From NCBI GenBank assembly GCA_002399265.1, contig DHDG01000064.1:29346-44905 (forward strand): a stretch of DNA of 15,560 nt, given 5' to 3'. Below are positions 14,298-15,560 of the stretch, in pieces. The notes beneath the pieces are model-generated. The model was not told the origin of the DNA. It saw only the letters and a program-made list of their open reading frames with translations, and ran no database searches. The position numbers were made by a program, and so were the translations under genes. This DNA is from Firmicutes bacterium UBA4882. Its GTDB lineage: Bacteria; Bacillota; UBA4882. How positions within the stretch are numbered: position 1 is the first letter of the stretch; each line of letters opens with the position of its first letter.

Positions 14298-15560
14298 TTG
14301 GGGGTGGTGCGGCTGAAAGCCCCTTTTGCAAATAAATTTCGCCTAATCAGGCTTAAGTGTTTTTTAATCGCCCTTTCGGTCTTAACGGCGCTAATTGTCA
14401 TTGGTTTGGCTTTATTCCAGTTTATTCCGGAACGCTGGAATGCCGGGGGACGCTTGGCGGCAGCTGTTGCACTGCTTTTTGGCCTGTTTGGCATATTTAT
14501 TGGTGTAGTCTTGTCGATTATGGCGCTTAGAATTGCCAAAACACGCCACTTGGGAGATTTATTATCCAGTGCTTATGAAAAACGGGTACTCAATAAAGGG
14601 CCAAAGATTGTGGTTATTGGCGGGGGAACTGGCTTAGCAACGCTTTTGCGCGGCTTGAAGAAGTACACCAGCCATTTGACCGCTGTAGTCGCTGTCACTG
14701 ATGATGGTGGCAGTTCGGGAAGACTACGCAACGAGTTTGGCATTCTGCCGCCGGGTGATATCCGCAACTGTCTGACGGCATTAGCGGATCGCGAACCGCT
14801 AATGGAGCAATTGTTTCAATACCGATTCGGTAAAGGATCCGGATTGGCCGGTCATAATTTCGGAAACCTCTTCATCACTGCCATGACTGATATTACTGGC
14901 GATTTTGAGCTGGCGATCAAGCAATCTAGTCGCGTATTAGCTATTCGGGGGCAAGTTCTTCCTTCCACACTTGATAAGGTGGTGCTTGCGGCTGAGCTGG
15001 AAGACGACAGCATCATCGGCGGAGAGTCATTAATTGGGAAAGCTAATCGGCGCATTAAGCGTGTCTACCTGGTTCCTGCTAATCCCAGTCCGCCCCAGGA
15101 GGTTGTGGAGGCGATTGGGTCGGCGGATGCAATTATCATGGGTCCGGGAAGCCTGTTCACCAGTGTGCTTCCCAACCTGTTGGTTCCGGATGTGCTCAAG
15201 GCGGTGCGCAATTCAAATGCCTTGCGGATATACGTAATGAATATTATGACGCAGGCGGGGGAGACGCGTCATTTCACCGCTTCTGATCATGTTAAGACCA
15301 TCCATAATCACTGCGGACCAGGTTTGATTGATACCGTAATAGTTAATACAGAGGAAATAGCGGGCGCGATCCGAGAACGCTATTTGGGCGAAGGATCTGT
15401 TCCGGTGTTTCTCGACCGGGAAGCGCTGGCCAAAGAAGAAGTTAAAATCATCACAGGCAATTACCTGAGCAAATCTAATTTTGCGCGCCATGATTCTGAG
15501 GTTTTGGCAGAGATGTTGATGAATCTGATCGATGTTGATCGCATTAAAAACAAGCGCGGT
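14298..15560 (+). CDS. yvcK: YvcK/CofD-like gluconeogenesis factor with N-terminal membrane anchor, 3' end outside the window
   Basis: YvcK proteins are needed for growth on gluconeogenic carbon sources and influence cell-wall synthesis in Bacillus; they bind UDP-sugars. The core shows IGGGTGL (107-113), VTDDGGSSGRLR (133-144), LPPGDIRNCLTAL, GHNFGNLF and IMGPGSLFTS (280-289), and is nearly complete at the window end. The Bacillus protein has about 317 residues. Here about 100 residues precede the core: a basic start, a hydrophobic helix (about 23-41), a loop and a second helix (about 54-75), then RIAKTRH. This predicts attachment to the membrane with the enzyme fold in the cytoplasm. The start is uncertain: TTG 14298, GTG 14304 and GTG 14307 are candidates, and CTG 14313 has the best-spaced GGGGGTGG. 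ATG 14520 would remove both helices but has no ribosome site. Confidence 0.9.
   Translation, partial: MGVVRLKAPFANKFRLIRLKCFLIALSVLTALIVIGLALFQFIPERWNAGGRLAAAVALLFGLFGIFIGVVLSIMALRIAKTRHLGDLLSSAYEKRVLNKGPKIVVIGGGTGLATLLRGLKKYTSHLTAVVAVTDDGGSSGRLRNEFGILPPGDIRNCLTALADREPLMEQLFQYRFGKGSGLAGHNFGNLFITAMTDITGDFELAIKQSSRVLAIRGQVLPSTLDKVVLAAELEDDSIIGGESLIGKANRRIKRVYLVPANPSPPQEVVEAIGSADAIIMGPGSLFTSVLPNLLVPDVLKAVRNSNALRIYVMNIMTQAGETRHFTASDHVKTIHNHCGPGLIDTVIVNTEEIAGAIRERYLGEGSVPVFLDREALAKEEVKIITGNYLSKSNFARHDSEVLAEMLMNLIDVDRIKNKRG

Noticed and set aside
14520..14522. ATG as a soluble start for YvcK
   Set aside because: No ribosome site upstream, and the preceding in-frame sequence encodes two credible membrane helices.

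Overview
The window looks like a chromosomal segment of a spore-lineage Bacillota (most likely a Clostridia or Negativicutes relative). This is inferred from gene content: the PHP–rapZ–yvcK block (normally followed by whiA), the UPF0316/DUF2179 membrane protein, and the glucan set of GT4 synthase, nucleotidyltransferase/mutase fusion, GH57 branching enzyme and DUF4912 protein. Shine-Dalgarno sites are strong (AGGAGG type), and several genes appear to start at TTG, GTG or even CTG. The species cannot be named from the sequence. I saw no tRNA, rRNA, CRISPR array, insertion sequence or prophage gene.

Layout. (1) 1-2286, plus strand: the 3' two thirds of lpdA (dihydrolipoamide dehydrogenase) and lipA (lipoyl synthase, with an unusual N-terminal extension of about 160 residues), a lipoate-cofactor operon. 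(2) 2373-8069, plus strand: a secreted, membrane-anchored protein with a glucodextranase C-terminal-type domain, a GT4 glycogen-synthase-like enzyme, a nucleotidyltransferase/left-handed-beta-helix/phosphohexomutase fusion overlapping it by ATGA, and a membrane protein with a TPR-like segment. (3) 8165-8758, plus strand: a UPF0316 membrane protein with its own good sigma-A-type promoter. (4) 12263-8772, minus strand: DUF4912 protein, GH57 branching enzyme and an orphan beta-class DNA methyltransferase, apparently one operon that converges on group 3. (5) 12408-15560, plus strand: PHP phosphoesterase, RapZ-type P-loop protein and a YvcK protein with an N-terminal membrane anchor, cut by the window end.

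How the genes fit together. Groups 2 and 4 together hold what is needed to elongate (GT4) and branch (GH57) an alpha-glucan, plus a sugar-nucleotide enzyme of the GDP-mannose pyrophosphorylase type whose mutase half has lost the canonical catalytic motifs, and two accessory proteins of unknown role. The exported glucodextranase-type module suggests a link between glucan metabolism and the cell surface. Group 5 is the conserved carbon/cell-envelope control block (YvcK and RapZ are known to affect central carbon flux and peptidoglycan precursor supply).

The most striking non-coding signal is in the leaders of the glucan genes. The Shine-Dalgarno sequences of the 2373 gene and of the GT4 gene both lie in the 3' arm of a long inverted repeat, and the DUF4912 gene has a smaller version. 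The PHP gene has no ATG, GTG or TTG upstream of its metal-binding HxH motif, so it either starts at CTG or is frameshifted.
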